Shown piece by piece: positions 5,532 through 7,099 of a stretch of DNA of 7,099 nucleotides. The notes beneath the pieces are model-generated. The model was not told the origin of the DNA. It saw only the letters and a program-made list of their open reading frames with translations, and did not search any database. A program made the position numbers and the translations under genes. Each line of letters begins with the position of its first letter. The first letter of the stretch is position 1. The DNA is from an uncultured Clostridia bacterium. Its GTDB lineage: Bacteria; Bacillota; Clostridia; UBA1381. The stretch covers positions 1-7,099 of the forward strand of contig CAKSFY010000117.1 in NCBI GenBank assembly GCA_934454035.1. Reading direction: 5' to 3'.

Positions 5532-7099
5532 TTGGCAAGAAAAATGAAAACGATGGATGGAAATAACGCCGCCGCATTTGCGTCATACGCATTTACGGAT
5601 GTTGCGGCTATCTATCCTATCACTCCGTCGTCAACCATGGCGGAAGTAACAGACAAATGGGCAGCTGCCGGACAGAAAAATATTTTCGGCGAAACCGTAA
5701 AAGTAGTTGAAATGCAGTCGGAAGCAGGCGCTGCCGGTGCGGTTCACGGTTCTTTGACGGCAGGTGCACTCACCACAACCTACACAGCTTCACAGGGATT
5801 GCTTTTGATGATTCCGAATATGTATAAAATAGCGGGCGAATTGCTCCCCTGCGTATTTAACGTATCGGCAAGAGCTTTGGCATCGCACGCACTTTCTATC
5901 TTCGGCGACCACCAGGACGTTATGGCTTGCCGTCAGACAGGCTTTGCAATGCTCGCTTCGTCAAATCCGCAGGAAGCTATGGATTTGGGCGCGGTAGCTC
6001 ATCTTACAACAATTAAAGGAAGAGTTCCTTTCCTCCATTTCTTTGACGGTTTCAGAACATCTCACGAGTATCAGAAGGTTGCTTGCTGGGATTACGAAAC
6101 ACTGGCAAAAATGGTTGATTGGGACGCACTCAGCGCATTCAGACACGGCTCGCTCAATCCGGAGCACCCGGCACAGCGCGGTACGGCTCAGAACCCGGAC
6201 GTATTCTTCCAGGCAAAAGAAGCCGTTAATAAATACTATGCCGCTATTCCTGCTCTTACTCAGGAATATATGGACAAGGTCAATGCCGAAATCGGTACTG
6301 ATTATAAGCTCTTTAACTACTACGGCGCTCCCGACGCAGAAGAAATTATCGTCTGTATGGGTTCTGCCTGCGATACAATTTCGGAGACTGTTGACTACTT
6401 AAATGCAAACGGCAGAAAAGTAGGTCTTGTAAAAGTAAGACTTTACAGACCGTTCTCTGTTGAGCACTTTATCGCAGCTATTCCGGAAACTGTTAAGAAA
6501 ATTTCCGTTCTTGACAGAACAAAGGAATCCGGCTCTGTCGGCGAACCTCTTTATCTGGACGTTGTTGCCGCTTTGGCAGGCTCAAAATTCGCAAACGTGC
6601 CCGTATTCGGCGGACGTTACGGCTTGGGTTCAAAGGATACAACACCTGCTCAGATTATCGCAGTTTACAACAACACCGAAAAGAAACACTTCACAATCGG
6701 TATCAACGACGATGTTACAAACCTGTCGCTTGAAATCAAGGAAAACCCGGATACAACTCCTAAGGGTATTACAAGCTGTAAGTTCTGGGGTCTCGGTGCG
6801 GACGGTACAGTCGGCGCTAACAAGAACTCGGTTAAGATTATCGGCGACCATACAGATATGAACGTTCAGGCTTACTTTGACTATGACTCAAAGAAATCGG
6901 GCGGTTTGACGGTTTCGCATTTGAGATTCGGTCATGCTAAGATTACATCGACATATCTTATCAACAAGGCTGACTTTGTTGCCTGTCATAAGGCTTCATA
7001 TATCAGACAGTACGATATGGTTTCGGATGTTAAGCCGGGCGGCGTATTCCTTTTGAACTGTTCATGGAACCAGGAAGAGCTCGAAGAGCATATCCCGGG
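5532..7099 (+). CDS. nifJ: Pyruvate:ferredoxin (flavodoxin) oxidoreductase, N-terminal part, cut by the window end
   Basis: The first ~522 residues of a cytoplasmic enzyme of about 1,170-1,180 residues that oxidatively decarboxylates pyruvate with CoA to acetyl-CoA and CO2, passing electrons to ferredoxin or flavodoxin; in fermenting anaerobes it links glycolysis to acetate, butyrate or hydrogen formation. Domain I (about 1-250) shows YPITPSST (28-35, Thr31), EMQSEAGAAGAVHG (60-73, Glu64), TASQGLLLMIPNMYKIAGE (85-103), SARALASHALSIFGDHQD (112-129, Arg114) and FFDGFRTSHE; Thr31, Glu64 and Arg114 fall at the numbers of the active-site residues in Desulfovibrio africanus PFOR as I recall them. 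Domain II (about 260-350) includes VKVRLYRPF and VLDRTKESG. Domain III begins near 415 with GLGADGTVGANKNS. The iron-sulfur and thiamine-diphosphate-binding domains would lie beyond the window. The frame is open throughout, with no sign of damage. Confidence 0.96.
   Translation, partial: MARKMKTMDGNNAAAFASYAFTDVAAIYPITPSSTMAEVTDKWAAAGQKNIFGETVKVVEMQSEAGAAGAVHGSLTAGALTTTYTASQGLLLMIPNMYKIAGELLPCVFNVSARALASHALSIFGDHQDVMACRQTGFAMLASSNPQEAMDLGAVAHLTTIKGRVPFLHFFDGFRTSHEYQKVACWDYETLAKMVDWDALSAFRHGSLNPEHPAQRGTAQNPDVFFQAKEAVNKYYAAIPALTQEYMDKVNAEIGTDYKLFNYYGAPDAEEIIVCMGSACDTISETVDYLNANGRKVGLVKVRLYRPFSVEHFIAAIPETVKKISVLDRTKESGSVGEPLYLDVVAALAGSKFANVPVFGGRYGLGSKDTTPAQIIAVYNNTEKKHFTIGINDDVTNLSLEIKENPDTTPKGITSCKFWGLGADGTVGANKNSVKIIGDHTDMNVQAYFDYDSKKSGGLTVSHLRFGHAKITSTYLINKADFVACHKASYIRQYDMVSDVKPGGVFLLNCSWNQEELEEHIP

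Noticed and set aside
6043..6861. Two + strand open frames (6043-6402 and 6460-6861) in another frame
   Set aside because: Both are out-of-frame shadows of the pyruvate:ferredoxin oxidoreductase gene, which stays open and carries the conserved motifs across the same bases.

Overview
The window looks like chromosomal DNA from an anaerobic low-to-moderate GC Firmicute, most likely a gut-type Clostridia. The reasons are a NifJ-type pyruvate:ferredoxin oxidoreductase, strong AGGAGG-type ribosome binding sites, probable TTG starts, extended -10 promoters, a lipoprotein solute-binding protein typical of Gram-positives, and a G/C-rich palindromic intergenic repeat. The genus cannot be fixed from the sequence alone. 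All supported genes lie on the + strand.

Layout. Bases 1-260 are non-coding and hold a dense set of hairpins, two of which are inverted copies of each other flanking a 12-bp tandem repeat; this looks like a small non-autonomous repeat element. A good sigma-A promoter (344-373) then drives an AraC-family regulator (406-1158). After 117 bases containing direct repeats and another extended -10 promoter comes a three-gene polar amino-acid ABC uptake operon: permease (1276-1962), ATPase (1975-2697) and lipoprotein solute-binding protein (2753-3532). It closes with a strong intrinsic terminator (3543-3580). Next is a membrane-anchored protein with a GH26-like glycoside hydrolase domain (3643-5337). 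Last is the first ~522 codons of pyruvate:ferredoxin (flavodoxin) oxidoreductase (5532 to the window end), with its own promoter and a TTG start.

How the genes relate. Permease, ATPase and binding protein make one complete importer: the lipoprotein captures an amino acid outside the membrane, presumably two permease copies form the channel, and two ATPases power it. The AraC regulator is the obvious candidate to control it. A repeated ATAAAAAC(AAC) motif sits just upstream of the transporter promoter, and a near copy lies inside the regulator's own promoter; the regulatory link is inference. The GH26-like protein and the oxidoreductase appear to be separate transcription units with no evident pathway link to the transporter.

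Most of the window is ordinary core and transport content. I see no defence system, CRISPR array, phage or conjugative module. The points that deserve a second look are the nested repeat element, the candidate AraC operator repeats, the divergent GH26-like protein with its unassigned extracytoplasmic N-terminal domain, and an operator-like inverted repeat at the oxidoreductase promoter.
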